Shown here: positions 8,469-18,130 of the stretch, one piece after another
Layout of the letters: every line of letters begins with the position of its first letter
Numbering within the stretch: the first letter of the stretch is position 1
Assembly: GCA_018065265.1 (NCBI GenBank)
Contig: JAGHTP010000010.1
Span: forward strand, 39,738-103,737
From: Candidatus Cryptobacteroides aphodequi
GTDB taxonomy: Bacteria; Bacteroidota; Bacteroidia; Bacteroidales; UBA932
Direction of reading: 5' to 3'
DNA length: 64,000 nucleotides
Notes under the pieces: model-generated
The model's database searches: none
What the model saw: the letters and a program-made list of their open reading frames with translations, nothing else
Told to the model about the DNA's origin: nothing
Translations under genes and position numbers: made by a program

Positions 8469-11465
8469 TCAGAAATTATAAGTTGCGCCGACACAGACTG
8501 TCCTGTACTTCGGCTCCGAGCCGACATTGAGTTGAAGTTTGTCTGCATTGGGACCGAGCATCAGGCAGTCCTGAGCTTTGAGGTATATCTTCAAATGATC
8601 TCCGGGGACATTATATGTCAACTGAATATCAGGAATGGCGAAATGGTTCGTGCTGCCAATCCAGTAGCTGGATTTGACATTATTATTCGCATTTCCCATA
8701 GTTGTCAGCCTTGGATATCCTTCTGAGAGGACATTGACCGAATACTTCTTTTCCCCATAAACATTGTAGTAGTCTCCGTTGAAAAGGGTGCTGCCACCTG
8801 TCTGGGCGAACAGATACGCCCACAAATTAAAGCGCTTCCAACTGATGTCCACATTGAGACCATAATTGAATCTTGCGTGCGAGTGGCCGATTTCTTTCAT
8901 ATCATAGGCATCGATTACCTTGTCTCCGTTAAGATCGGCATATTTTATATCTCCGGCCTTGACTGTTCCATAAGAAGGGATTACATCCATTCCGTCAATC
9001 TCTTCCTGAGTATAGAGTCCAGTGGCTACAAGGCCCCAGATTGCATCTGTTGACGATCCGCGACGACGGTAATACTCCATACCTTCGCCATAGTCAAGTT
9101 CATCGAAGGCGAGCACGGCTCCCTTGTAGAATTTGACATCAGCACGCAGGGCGAAATGCCAGTCGCCATAGGAATGTGTCCACCCGATACGCAGTTCGGC
9201 GCCGTCAGTTTTGTGACTGCCGTAATTCACGTAGGGCAGGAACGAATCGCCGCCCACATAGAAAGGAGACGTCGTAGACAGGCGCACTGGTTCTCCTTTG
9301 CGTTTTGTATGGAACAGGGCGGCCTCAATGGCAAGCGTCTTGTCGAACAGATAAGCTTCCGCGCCGAGCGAAATGTCGTGCTTGTGTATCCAGCCAAGAG
9401 AAGCGTTTCCGGCTGTTATCGAAAGCAGATTGTTGCTTCCGGCACCGTCGGCATAGGAATATGTTCCATTCTTCAGGTACGTGTTCTGATACAGATGGAA
9501 AGAATCGAACTCGCTGCTGATATCGGTACGGCTGTCAGCAAGGGACGCCTTGATCTTCAGGAAATACGGGTCATCACATACAATCCATCCGGCGCCGAGA
9601 CTCTGTGCGTACCCCCATCTGTGCCCTCTGGAAAGTTTCTGGCTTCCGACCAGGGCTGCGCCATATTCGGCGATGAATTTCCTGTCATACATATAATTCA
9701 CCCTGGCGCCATAATTGAGCGAGCGTTCAGTGTACATCGATCCGCTCTCCTTATATGTCCCCAGAATCGAGTTCGCAACTGCCTTGATGTCGTGAACGCC
9801 ACCGAAGATCTGGTCATAAGAGAGGACATTGTACCATCCCGTACGGCGGAAGAACGCCACATCCGAAATTTTCTGAGCGCCTACAAAGTCATTGACACCA
9901 ACCTGACTGATGGCATAGGTCCCGTCATCAAGCAGGGTCGGAGTATATACGGCATAACTGTTTGCCTGTGTGACAGTATAGCGGTTATAGTTGTCCGATC
10001 CGAAATATGTCTTGAATTTCAACCCTTCCACCAGACTTTCGAGATTGACATCGATTCCGGCATTGATTTCCGCCATCCTGTCCATAGAATTCGAATAACC
10101 ACCGAGATACAGGTCTCCATAAATATTCTGGGTAAAAGTCATATCTCCACCAAGAAGGCTGTTCCCGAAAAGGACCGACCTCTGACTTCTGGCATCATCG
10201 ACCAGATACTGGTACTCGGGATTGATCCGGTCGATTGGAATCAGAAGAGGCTGCGCATTGATTCTGTTCTGCGATGCCATCTTCCAGAAATTCAGATTCT
10301 TGTAATTGACTCCGCTGTATGCGTTGAAAATCGATGAAGCAGCGAGATTGATGCTTATGAATTCGTTGAGTTTGACATCGACGTTACCACGCATATTAAA
10401 GCAGTTGGTCCGTTGATTGTCCGCCTGTCCTCCTTTAAGAATCGAACTTGTATTGTACCATCCGAGATTGACATAGTACCTGGTAACGTCATTGCCACCA
10501 GCGCAGTCGGCGGACACGCGGTGCTGAGGTTTGAACGAACGCAGGAATTCGGAGCTGTAATAATCAATCTCGGGATACATCACAGGATCAGAGCCGCTTC
10601 GCGCAGCCTCTATGTCTTCATAAGAGTATTTCTTCGACAGTCCGTCATTCTCGAGCGCCTCATTGTACTTGATCATATAGTCTGCAGTATGCAGATAGCC
10701 GGGATAGCTTTTCGGTATCCCGAAGTCGCTTTCGTAACGAATATGTATATCACGCTTCAATGACTGACCGTGTCTGGTGGTGATCATTATGATGCCGGCA
10801 TCTGCGAGAGTGCCATAGAGAAGACGTGAAGCGGCGTCCTTGAGAATGGTGATTTCCTCAATCTCATCAACATTTATCTTGTCGGAATAGGCTGTGAACG
10901 ATGAGCCTCCGTCACGTACAAGGCCATCCACGACGACCACGTACTTTTCGCCACGGATATCATTGGAGCCGAAGGTTCCGAGTCCTTCCGCCTCAACCAG
11001 ACTCTTCCAAAGCCTGTCATTGAACTTTCCGTCCAGATCGGACGGGCGGATTCTTTCAACTCCGTTGACAATCCGGAGCTGCTCGAGTTCACCGAAAGGC
11101 ACATTCACCCTGGCATTCTGTCCCAGCTGGAACAACGTGGAGTCGAGCACGATGACTCTGTCGGAGGCCAAGTTCGGAAGGAATACGTTTCTTGTCTCGA
11201 ACGCCGGATGCTCGATGCAAATGTAATCTGCGGCACCGGTTCTGACACTGAACTCGCCATTTTCAGAAGTCCGTGTAACCTGAGTTCCTTCCATAGCCGT
11301 GACAACGGCGCCCTGGACCGGCCGGCCGCTTGCATCAACGACTTTTGCCGACCAGGTAGCCACAGCCTTCTTTCCCTTTTTGGCAGCAGGAGCGGCATAT
11401 AGCGGAGCTGTGCAGAGAGCTGCCATCAAAATGGCAAGCACAGTCATTTTCAATGTTGTCTTCAT
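8469..11465 (-). CDS. SusC/RagA-like TonB-dependent transporter (first pair, atypical plug)
   Basis: Outer-membrane TonB-dependent receptor of 998 residues for import of oligosaccharides. Signal peptide about 1-24, a carboxypeptidase-regulatory-like domain about 38-110, then a plug about 130-255 and a 22-strand-type barrel ending in ...VGATYNF. The plug is recognisable by YVVVVDGLVRD and VDEIEEITILKDAASRLLYG. Unlike its neighbour at 13338-16448 it lacks the EEVVVVGYG stretch that normally precedes the plug, and the plug looks short and divergent. It follows the preceding susD by 3 bases. The mode of energy coupling is therefore less obvious than for a standard SusC. Confidence 0.92.
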   Translation of the reverse strand: MKTTLKMTVLAILMAALCTAPLYAAPAAKKGKKAVATWSAKVVDASGRPVQGAVVTAMEGTQVTRTSENGEFSVRTGAADYICIEHPAFETRNVFLPNLASDRVIVLDSTLFQLGQNARVNVPFGELEQLRIVNGVERIRPSDLDGKFNDRLWKSLVEAEGLGTFGSNDIRGEKYVVVVDGLVRDGGSSFTAYSDKINVDEIEEITILKDAASRLLYGTLADAGIIMITTRHGQSLKRDIHIRYESDFGIPKSYPGYLHTADYMIKYNEALENDGLSKKYSYEDIEAARSGSDPVMYPEIDYYSSEFLRSFKPQHRVSADCAGGNDVTRYYVNLGWYNTSSILKGGQADNQRTNCFNMRGNVDVKLNEFISINLAASSIFNAYSGVNYKNLNFWKMASQNRINAQPLLIPIDRINPEYQYLVDDARSQRSVLFGNSLLGGDMTFTQNIYGDLYLGGYSNSMDRMAEINAGIDVNLESLVEGLKFKTYFGSDNYNRYTVTQANSYAVYTPTLLDDGTYAISQVGVNDFVGAQKISDVAFFRRTGWYNVLSYDQIFGGVHDIKAVANSILGTYKESGSMYTERSLNYGARVNYMYDRKFIAEYGAALVGSQKLSRGHRWGYAQSLGAGWIVCDDPYFLKIKASLADSRTDISSEFDSFHLYQNTYLKNGTYSYADGAGSNNLLSITAGNASLGWIHKHDISLGAEAYLFDKTLAIEAALFHTKRKGEPVRLSTTSPFYVGGDSFLPYVNYGSHKTDGAELRIGWTHSYGDWHFALRADVKFYKGAVLAFDELDYGEGMEYYRRRGSSTDAIWGLVATGLYTQEEIDGMDVIPSYGTVKAGDIKYADLNGDKVIDAYDMKEIGHSHARFNYGLNVDISWKRFNLWAYLFAQTGGSTLFNGDYYNVYGEKKYSVNVLSEGYPRLTTMGNANNNVKSSYWIGSTNHFAIPDIQLTYNVPGDHLKIYLKAQDCLMLGPNADKLQLNVGSEPKYRTVCVGATYNF

Positions 11466-11468
11466 CTT

Positions 11469-13325
11469 CTACCAACCGGGATTTTGAGTAAAACCATCAT
11501 ATTGCTGGACATCCGATTTACGGAACGGGAACCAGTAGTGCTTGTCGTCGAACTGCCCTTCGAAAAGAACGACCTCACGATAATACGTGTGGTTCTTGTC
11601 GAACTCCGCGGCATATCTTGTCCTGTATTCCGGCAGATGGGCAAGATACCATCTGCGCAAGTCCACGAAACGGTGTCCTTCAAAAGCGAGTTCAACCGAA
11701 CGTTCGTTGCGGATACGGTCTCTGAACTTATCTTTCGAGCCGGTGTAAATGCTGCGTACATCGGGCAACGATTCGTCGCCATAACTTATCAGTTCCGCCG
11801 GCTGGGTGGCATCTTCCGATTCGGGCAACTTAACCCTTCTGCGGACGATATTGACAGCTTCAAGCGCCGTCAAAGCACCCCAGGACGGAGCGATGTCCGG
11901 ACCTTTGACCTCATTCAGAGCCTCGGCGTAATTCAAATAAACCTCAGCCAGCCTGATATACGGGCAGGAATAACGGTAGTTGTTCCAATCGGAGCCAAGG
12001 TCGGTATTGTTCACTTTGTACGGAATGTACTTTCTGATAAGATATCCGGTAATCGAGCCGCCGGCCTGAGGATCGCGGTCAAGGCCCATCCCCGTACTTG
12101 AGCTGCCTCCGGCAGAATAAAGCTGGATATACGACGACTCGCTGCTGTTCTTGGCGATCCATTTCGTGCCGTCTACAAGGATGTCCTTGAGAAGACGCGG
12201 ATCACGGTTGCGCCAGGGTCTGAGCTTGTCATAGTCGCCGGCAGGCGCATCTGCAATAGCGTATCCTGTAGCCGTTTCGTACATATTGACCATATTGACG
12301 GTAGGCGCAGTGACAACACCATTGCCGCCGAACCTCTGGCTATTATGCAAACGCCCGATTCCAAGATTGAGTATCTGGCTCTGTCCTTTGGCCGTACTGA
12401 TCTTTGCGAATATGGTTTCCGTTGTCCAGATACTGTTGATGCTGGAACGGGAATCACAGAAATTAGTGGAATACTCGCTCCAGGGCACAAGCGCATAGAC
12501 TCCCCTGTCGGCCATCTTTATTACCTCATAAGCCACTTTGGCAGCCTGTTCGCAAAGCTCGGGATCATATTCGGCGACACCGGTCTCAAGTTTGGTCGTG
12601 AGCGGACTTGCGGCATATAGCAGAGCCCTCGACTCCAGCGCGAGTGCGGCACCCTTTGTCGCGCGGCCCACATTCGATCCTCTCGACTGCGAGCCGACCT
12701 GAGTGTCGTTCCAGTCCTCCGGCAACAATTCGGCGGCAGCGGCGAAGTCGGCAGCGACATTCAGCAGTGTTTCCTTGAATGAAAGCCGGGGCAGCTTAAG
12801 GTTGTCCTCGGGAGAGAAATACTTCGATATATACGGCAGACCTCCCCAGTATTTCGCAAGTTCAAAATGGTTCCAGGCTCTAAAGAAGAGAGCCTGACCT
12901 TTGAGCAGATTGTACTCTTCTTCAGTTCCGGTCAGGTAGTCCATCCGTTCCAGAGCGTGATTGCAGGTGCGGATATTCTCCAGCGCCTGGTCCCATAAAC
13001 CTACGTGATCTCCCGATACGGTGACAAACGGATTGTGCGACGTGTTGCGGTAAAGCCACATATAGTCACCCATCGGTATGTTGAACGAGACGGGGAAGGT
13101 CTTGTTGTTATATACGTCATCGCCGAAGTCCATCGAAGCGGTATAGCACTGACCGACATATTTGATCAGGCCAGTTCCATACAGGACATCGAGGAAGCCC
13201 TGGAAGTAACGGTAGTTGCCGAACACCTGCTCTTCGTTCACATCCGATGAAGGTGTCTTTTCGAGATATGGTTCACAGGCGGATACAAGCGCCAGAACAA
13301 TAATTGGAATTATTCTTTTCTTCAT
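11469..13325 (-). CDS. SusD/RagB-like glycan-binding lipoprotein (second pair)
   Basis: Surface lipoprotein of 618 residues, partner of the SusC encoded immediately upstream (12-base gap). Lipobox VSAC places the lipidated Cys at 17. TPR-type motif LLKGQALFFRAWNHFELAKY around residue 165 and the conserved IRNERSVELAFEGHRFVDLRRW near 560 are diagnostic for SusD. At 618 residues it is longer than the first SusD. Context (sulfatase, beta-helix hydrolase, two SusCD pairs in one operon) suggests a complex or heterogeneous substrate. Confidence 0.94.
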   Translation of the reverse strand: MKKRIIPIIVLALVSACEPYLEKTPSSDVNEEQVFGNYRYFQGFLDVLYGTGLIKYVGQCYTASMDFGDDVYNNKTFPVSFNIPMGDYMWLYRNTSHNPFVTVSGDHVGLWDQALENIRTCNHALERMDYLTGTEEEYNLLKGQALFFRAWNHFELAKYWGGLPYISKYFSPEDNLKLPRLSFKETLLNVAADFAAAAELLPEDWNDTQVGSQSRGSNVGRATKGAALALESRALLYAASPLTTKLETGVAEYDPELCEQAAKVAYEVIKMADRGVYALVPWSEYSTNFCDSRSSINSIWTTETIFAKISTAKGQSQILNLGIGRLHNSQRFGGNGVVTAPTVNMVNMYETATGYAIADAPAGDYDKLRPWRNRDPRLLKDILVDGTKWIAKNSSESSYIQLYSAGGSSSTGMGLDRDPQAGGSITGYLIRKYIPYKVNNTDLGSDWNNYRYSCPYIRLAEVYLNYAEALNEVKGPDIAPSWGALTALEAVNIVRRRVKLPESEDATQPAELISYGDESLPDVRSIYTGSKDKFRDRIRNERSVELAFEGHRFVDLRRWYLAHLPEYRTRYAAEFDKNHTYYREVVLFEGQFDDKHYWFPFRKSDVQQYDGFTQNPGW

Positions 13326-13337
13326 TGCATATCCTCC

Positions 13338-16300
13338 TTAGAATTCCAGTTTGACGCCAAGGTTGACTCTCTTGGTAATAGGGTAGGCACTGACATTGGT
13401 GTTTTCCCTCTTTCCTCCTGTCTCCCTGTCCTCATTGAGGTGGGAATACAGGAAAAGATTGTTTCCATTGACGTAGAAATTGATATAATTGATTCCCAGG
13501 TTTTTCAGACTGCTGTTCTTGAGCTTGTACGATAGTTCAGCGGTCTTGAGCCTCCACTGTGTTCCATCTTTCAAATAGTACTCACAACTGGCCACCGGAG
13601 CGCCGGAGAGCATAAATGATGGCGTATGATGCGTTCCCGTACCTCCGGGAAGCCACATATCCGCAGCGACTCCAGTGTCGACAACACTGTAATAATGCGG
13701 CGAAGAAAATTCGCTTTCCGTCTGGATAAGGGTGCAGTTTCTGGTTCCATAAATCTGGACCATTAAACTGATGTTCTTCCACGTGGCCCCCAGCTGGAAA
13801 CTTGCAGTGTGCTGCGGGTGGTTGGAATAACCGTAGGGCACGATGTCGTCGGTATTTACAATGCCGTCTCCATTATAGTCTACCTGGCGGTACATTCCCA
13901 CAATGGCCTGGTTGGAATTCTCCACGGCAACAGAGGTGTACATCTGGTCCCAGTTCTCGATAATGCCGTTTGAGAGAACACTGGTCTGCTGTCCTATGGA
14001 GTAACCTGCTTTCTTCTGATATGCGGGTGCCAGTTCAGGATCTTCCATATAGACAATCACATCCTTTGCATACGACAGCATCGCGGTAGCATAATAACTG
14101 AAATCCTTGCCGATTCTGTCGTTCCACCTGAGTTCGAATTCAATTCCACTTTCTTTGGTCCGTCCTATATTTGCGGCAATCGGATCGGCACCGAACCAGG
14201 GCGGTATGTTGCGCTGTTCGGCGCTCATAAAGATATCGTAGCGGCGTCCCCAGAAATAATCCACATTGAACACAAGCCTGTGCGAAAGGTACGCTGTTTC
14301 AAGCGCGACATCATTCTTGATCGAAGTCTCCCACTTTGCTTCAGGATTACCGATGTTGCTTACCGTATAGGTAGGATATGGTGAAACGCTTGTGGCCGGC
14401 TGCCCGAAGTACGCGGGATTGGCAATCTTTTTCCACTGAGTTACATAAAGCCATTTTGGAATGTTGTTGTCGCTTCCCACCTTTCCCCACGAATACCTGA
14501 GCTTGAACAGGTCGAGCCATTTGCGCACATCGGAATTGCGCAGCCAGGGCTCTTCGGTGGCAACCCATCCGAATGCTGCGGAAGGGAAAAATCCGAACTT
14601 GTTTCCTTTCGCGAACTTTTCCGACCCGTTGTATGCCCCGTTCACCTCCAACAGATAACGGCCGTCATAGTCGTAGGTCAGTCGCCCGGCCCACTCTTCG
14701 CGGTATGTAGCGAAAGCCGATCCGGTTGCATTCTCGATACGCTTGAAAAGTCCGAGTGCGCTGACCGAATGTTTGTCGGCGAAAGTCCTTGCATAGTCGA
14801 TTGAGGCCTGATACATCAGGTTCTTGTAGACATTGGTCTGGCTCGTTTCCGTTCCGACAGCATTCTCCGCGAGATCGAACTCGAAACCGGACGCGGAACT
14901 CCAACTCGAAGGAATGTTCCAGACTGTGTCCCCGGTCTGCCAGTTCACATACTTCGTTTGGGGACGGGAGGCAGAGATGTCCGGGCCAGACGAGTAATAG
15001 AAGTTCCTGAAATTCACAAGTCCTTTAAACTTGAGCCCCTTCGTGATGAAATCAAGTTTCTGGACAAGAGTCAGCGAAACGTTGGCATCCATACGGGTAT
15101 CTTTGGTCACACCGCTGTAATTGAGGAGTTCCACCGGATTGTACATATTGTATCCGTCCTCGTTATTTGCAAACGTGCCGTCGGGATATCTTACAGGATA
15201 TTGGTCAGGGCCTTTGTAGTACACTCCCCTCCAAAGGTATGCAGCACCGGCCCCGGTGGACTGCTCGACACCGGTTGCGCCGTCCATATCCAGCGAAATA
15301 GTCGTTGACTTCGTGGGCAGGAAATCGAGATTGACCCTGTAATTGTATCGCGAATAGTCGTTCTTGGGAACATATCCCTGACCGAAGTCCTGGCCTTTCA
15401 ACACATCTCCATCATAAAGGTACGACAACGATCCGTAATATTTGACATATTTGGTACCACCACGTATATTCCAGTTGTATCGCTGCGACCAGGCGAACTT
15501 CCTGACCATCTCATCTGTCCAGTCGACATCCGGGAACATATACGGATCGGTCTGGTCACGGTACTTGCGAAGGATTTCGACAGGAGTTATGTAACTCCAC
15601 GACGACGGAGCCACGGCCACCTGATTCTCAATGGCACGATTACGCAGATACAACGCATCGTAGGATCCGAGATTGTCGGGCATTTTGGACGCAGTCTTTG
15701 CGATGATGTTGGCAGAAGCATTCATTACCGGAGCGCCATCGCGGCCACGTTTTGACGTAACAAGGATGACTCCATTGCCACCTCGCACACCAAAAACTGC
15801 CGTAGCGGACGCATCCTTCAAGACTGAAATGCTCTCAACTTCAGAAACGTCGAGGTCGTTCATATCCCTCTCGACACCGTCCACCAGGACAAGCGGAGAG
15901 GATCCGTTCCACGTAGATTTGGCGCGTATTAATATTTCCGCGCTGTCCTCTCCAGGCTTTCCAGAATAACTGAGCGTGGACATTCCGGGCACAAGTCCGG
16001 TGAGCGCATTCGAAATATTGGTAACACCACCGGTACGTGTGATATCGTCGGACTTGACCTGTGAGATGGCGCCGACAACGCTCTGTTTCTTCTGAAGTCC
16101 ATAACCGACGACAACCACCTCTTCTAGCATCTGGCTGTCTTCATCCATAGATACTTCGAAGGGTTTTACAGCATTCTTCGCCGTGACGGTAACCGACGCA
16201 TCCTTCATTCCAAGACATTGGAACAGCAGGACCGCGCCTTCAGGGGCGGCAATCACAAACTGCCCGTCGAAATCGGTCATCGTACCTGTGGTGGTCCCGC

Positions 16301-16448
16301 TTATTATGATGCTTACACCGGGGAGAGTTTCGCCGGTCGATGATGACCGCACCGTCCCGGAGATCATCATATTATCCTGGGCATTAAGCGGTACCGCCGC
16401 AAAAAGCCCAAGACAAAGCGAAACAATTCCTAAAATGATTCTTTTCAT
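13338..16448 (-). CDS. SusC/RagA-like TonB-dependent transporter (second pair)
   Basis: Canonical SusC-type receptor of 1036 residues. Signal peptide ends near residue 23 (LNAQD), a carboxypeptidase-like domain spans about 28-100, EEVVVVGYG lies at 109-117, and the plug follows with LVLVDGVERDMNDLDV and SVLKDASATAVFGVRGGNGV. The rest is the beta-barrel, ending with hydrophobic ...VNLGVKLEF. Its ATG overlaps the stop of the ADP-ribosylglycohydrolase gene as ATGA, so the two are translationally coupled and the enzyme belongs to the same operon. Confidence 0.96.
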   Translation of the reverse strand: MKRIILGIVSLCLGLFAAVPLNAQDNMMISGTVRSSSTGETLPGVSIIISGTTTGTMTDFDGQFVIAAPEGAVLLFQCLGMKDASVTVTAKNAVKPFEVSMDEDSQMLEEVVVVGYGLQKKQSVVGAISQVKSDDITRTGGVTNISNALTGLVPGMSTLSYSGKPGEDSAEILIRAKSTWNGSSPLVLVDGVERDMNDLDVSEVESISVLKDASATAVFGVRGGNGVILVTSKRGRDGAPVMNASANIIAKTASKMPDNLGSYDALYLRNRAIENQVAVAPSSWSYITPVEILRKYRDQTDPYMFPDVDWTDEMVRKFAWSQRYNWNIRGGTKYVKYYGSLSYLYDGDVLKGQDFGQGYVPKNDYSRYNYRVNLDFLPTKSTTISLDMDGATGVEQSTGAGAAYLWRGVYYKGPDQYPVRYPDGTFANNEDGYNMYNPVELLNYSGVTKDTRMDANVSLTLVQKLDFITKGLKFKGLVNFRNFYYSSGPDISASRPQTKYVNWQTGDTVWNIPSSWSSASGFEFDLAENAVGTETSQTNVYKNLMYQASIDYARTFADKHSVSALGLFKRIENATGSAFATYREEWAGRLTYDYDGRYLLEVNGAYNGSEKFAKGNKFGFFPSAAFGWVATEEPWLRNSDVRKWLDLFKLRYSWGKVGSDNNIPKWLYVTQWKKIANPAYFGQPATSVSPYPTYTVSNIGNPEAKWETSIKNDVALETAYLSHRLVFNVDYFWGRRYDIFMSAEQRNIPPWFGADPIAANIGRTKESGIEFELRWNDRIGKDFSYYATAMLSYAKDVIVYMEDPELAPAYQKKAGYSIGQQTSVLSNGIIENWDQMYTSVAVENSNQAIVGMYRQVDYNGDGIVNTDDIVPYGYSNHPQHTASFQLGATWKNISLMVQIYGTRNCTLIQTESEFSSPHYYSVVDTGVAADMWLPGGTGTHHTPSFMLSGAPVASCEYYLKDGTQWRLKTAELSYKLKNSSLKNLGINYINFYVNGNNLFLYSHLNEDRETGGKRENTNVSAYPITKRVNLGVKLEF

Positions 16449-17983
16449 TTTTCAGACTTTTCGTATATGACTATCGAATCCATAACCAGGTTGGCTCCGG
16501 GTACGGGGTTGGTCCAGGTAATTTCCAGCGTATGGTGCCCTGAGTCAAGGAGATAGTTCCAATAAATGTCGAAACGACGGGTGGCAAAATCAGAGGGCAT
16601 CAGCACCTGTTCCACATTGCCGTCAACGGACACTGTCACTTCCGCCACATAATCAGCCGGAACGCCACCATCTTTCTTCCTGTTAAGTTTGCCCGGCACC
16701 GCTATGCCGCATCCGTCGAACTCATAGACGAAGGTCTTGCGGAAATTGTTGCATTTGGTCTTATCCTTCGCCACGAGCCTAAGGCCTTCGAAACTCTTTT
16801 CGAAAGGAGCCACAGCCACCTGTGCAACGGGCACCTTTACGGTTTTACGTCCATATCGGCCTCCAGCCTTCGAAATATTCTCAAGCGCAATCCTCTCGGT
16901 CATATCATATGCCTTGCGAAGGGAAATTTCCGTATGAGGGAAGTTGATATTCTCCACTTCCTCAACGGGTGCAATCCAACGCTCTGCGATATTGCTGTAA
17001 CCAAGAACGGTTCCCAGTATACCGGCAGCCGACGCGGGGTTGCAGTCGGAATCGGCTCCGCATCTCATCGCTATGTCCATTGTTTTGAACATATCCTTCT
17101 GTCCGTAGAGAAGTCCCATCACGACGTAGGCGGAATTCACCTTCGCATCAATGTCGAAAGGATCGTCCACCCCCTTGGGACAACTGATTTCAGCAGACCA
17201 CTTGTCCTCTACCATTTTCCAGGTGTCCTGCCAGTCGGCATTCTCCCCGCACCAGCGGATCACATCCGAAATGCACTTATGATAATCGCTCTGTTCGGGG
17301 ATGGCTTTGAGCGCTTCGCTTACGATTGCCTGGATATCGTCATACACAAAAGCAAGCGAGTACATCGTTGCGATGTAGAGACCGCCATAATAACCGTCGC
17401 CATAATTCATAATGTGCCCGACTTTGTCACAAATCTTCATAGCCACATCGGGAAGCGCCGGGCTGGTCAATCCGGCGAAATCAGCCTCAATCTGGAAGTC
17501 GATATCATCAGCGTGAGGATTGTTGGTCCAGTATCCGCACTCCGGTACGGACATTCCGGCAAGAATGTTATACCTTGCAGCCTGATTCGCGTGCCACAGG
17601 TTATAACTTGCGTGAGCAAAAGAATCCGCATATATGGAAGCGGGGACATCCATCCCCTCCCTGTCGAGGACATCCAGGAAAGAAAGATCCATATAAACGT
17701 CGTCATACAGCCCCGGCTCATTGTCAAAATACCATTTGCAGCGATGTTCTCCGTCCCAGGGGACCTGAACATCACCGGGAATCATCATCCCGTTATATTT
17801 GAACTCGGTCGGGGCACCATATGTACAACCGAAGGTCTGGCCTGCCCAACCTCCCATAATCTTGTCGCGCAGTTCTGTTCTTGTGAGTTTAATTTTGGCA
17901 GTACGTGCATCAGAAACCGTACAGAAACCGAACAAGCCAATCAGAACGGCCAGAACAATTGTTTTTCCCTTCATTTTATACAT
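16445..17983 (-). CDS. Secreted ADP-ribosylglycohydrolase-family protein
   Basis: First gene of the PUL operon, 512 residues. A signal peptide (about 1-29) targets it to the periplasm or surface. The alpha-helical ADP-ribosylglycohydrolase fold is indicated by IMGGWAGQTFGCTYGAPTEF (about 42-61), DDVYMDLSFLD (metal-ligand-like acidic cluster), HADDIDFQIEADFAGL and MRCGADSDCNPASAAGILG, the last resembling the second metal-binding motif of the family. Residues about 400-512 look like a beta-rich accessory domain. Intracellular family members reverse ADP-ribosylation; an exported member heading a SusCD operon more likely acts on a glycoside, which is inference. An alternative ATG lies 9 bases downstream at 17974. 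Confidence 0.85.
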   Translation of the reverse strand: MYKMKGKTIVLAVLIGLFGFCTVSDARTAKIKLTRTELRDKIMGGWAGQTFGCTYGAPTEFKYNGMMIPGDVQVPWDGEHRCKWYFDNEPGLYDDVYMDLSFLDVLDREGMDVPASIYADSFAHASYNLWHANQAARYNILAGMSVPECGYWTNNPHADDIDFQIEADFAGLTSPALPDVAMKICDKVGHIMNYGDGYYGGLYIATMYSLAFVYDDIQAIVSEALKAIPEQSDYHKCISDVIRWCGENADWQDTWKMVEDKWSAEISCPKGVDDPFDIDAKVNSAYVVMGLLYGQKDMFKTMDIAMRCGADSDCNPASAAGILGTVLGYSNIAERWIAPVEEVENINFPHTEISLRKAYDMTERIALENISKAGGRYGRKTVKVPVAQVAVAPFEKSFEGLRLVAKDKTKCNNFRKTFVYEFDGCGIAVPGKLNRKKDGGVPADYVAEVTVSVDGNVEQVLMPSDFATRRFDIYWNYLLDSGHHTLEITWTNPVPGANLVMDSIVIYEKSEK

Positions 17984-18006
17984 TTTTTGTTATTTTGCGA
18001 TATCGT

Positions 18007-18026
18007 TTGTGCAATTGAGTGCACAA
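18007..18026. promoter_or_regulatory. Palindromic operator candidate between lacI-type gene and PUL
   Basis: TTGTGCA (18007-18013) and TGCACAA (18020-18026) form a perfect 7-bp inverted repeat with 6-base spacing in the 147-bp divergent region. A related near-palindrome TTTGCACAAA lies at 18048-18057. The half-site resembles LacI-family boxes. It is well placed for repression of both the PUL and the regulator itself. Confidence 0.6.
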
Positions 18027-18095
18027 GTTTATATTTTATTTACTTTATTTGCACAAAATTCCAAGAAATTTATACTGATACACACTGCATCAAGT

Positions 18096-18120
18096 GCGCA
18101 AAACAAGAAAATTCTTGCGC
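18096..18120. promoter_or_regulatory. Second inverted repeat upstream of the LacI-type regulator
   Basis: GCGCAA (18096-18101) and TTGCGC (18115-18120) are perfect 6-bp inverted repeats 13 bases apart, ending 10 bases before the regulator's ATG at 18131. The position would let a bound repressor block initiation of its own gene, so autoregulation is a reasonable guess. No clear TAnnTTTG promoter was found in this intergenic stretch for either direction. Confidence 0.45.
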
Positions 18121-18130
18121 TAATAATTCA

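Noticed and set aside
16934-18130. N-terminal extension of the LacI-type frame
   Set aside because: The extra 399 codons are antisense to the ADP-ribosylglycohydrolase gene and the operator region; the helix-turn-helix starts at 18131.
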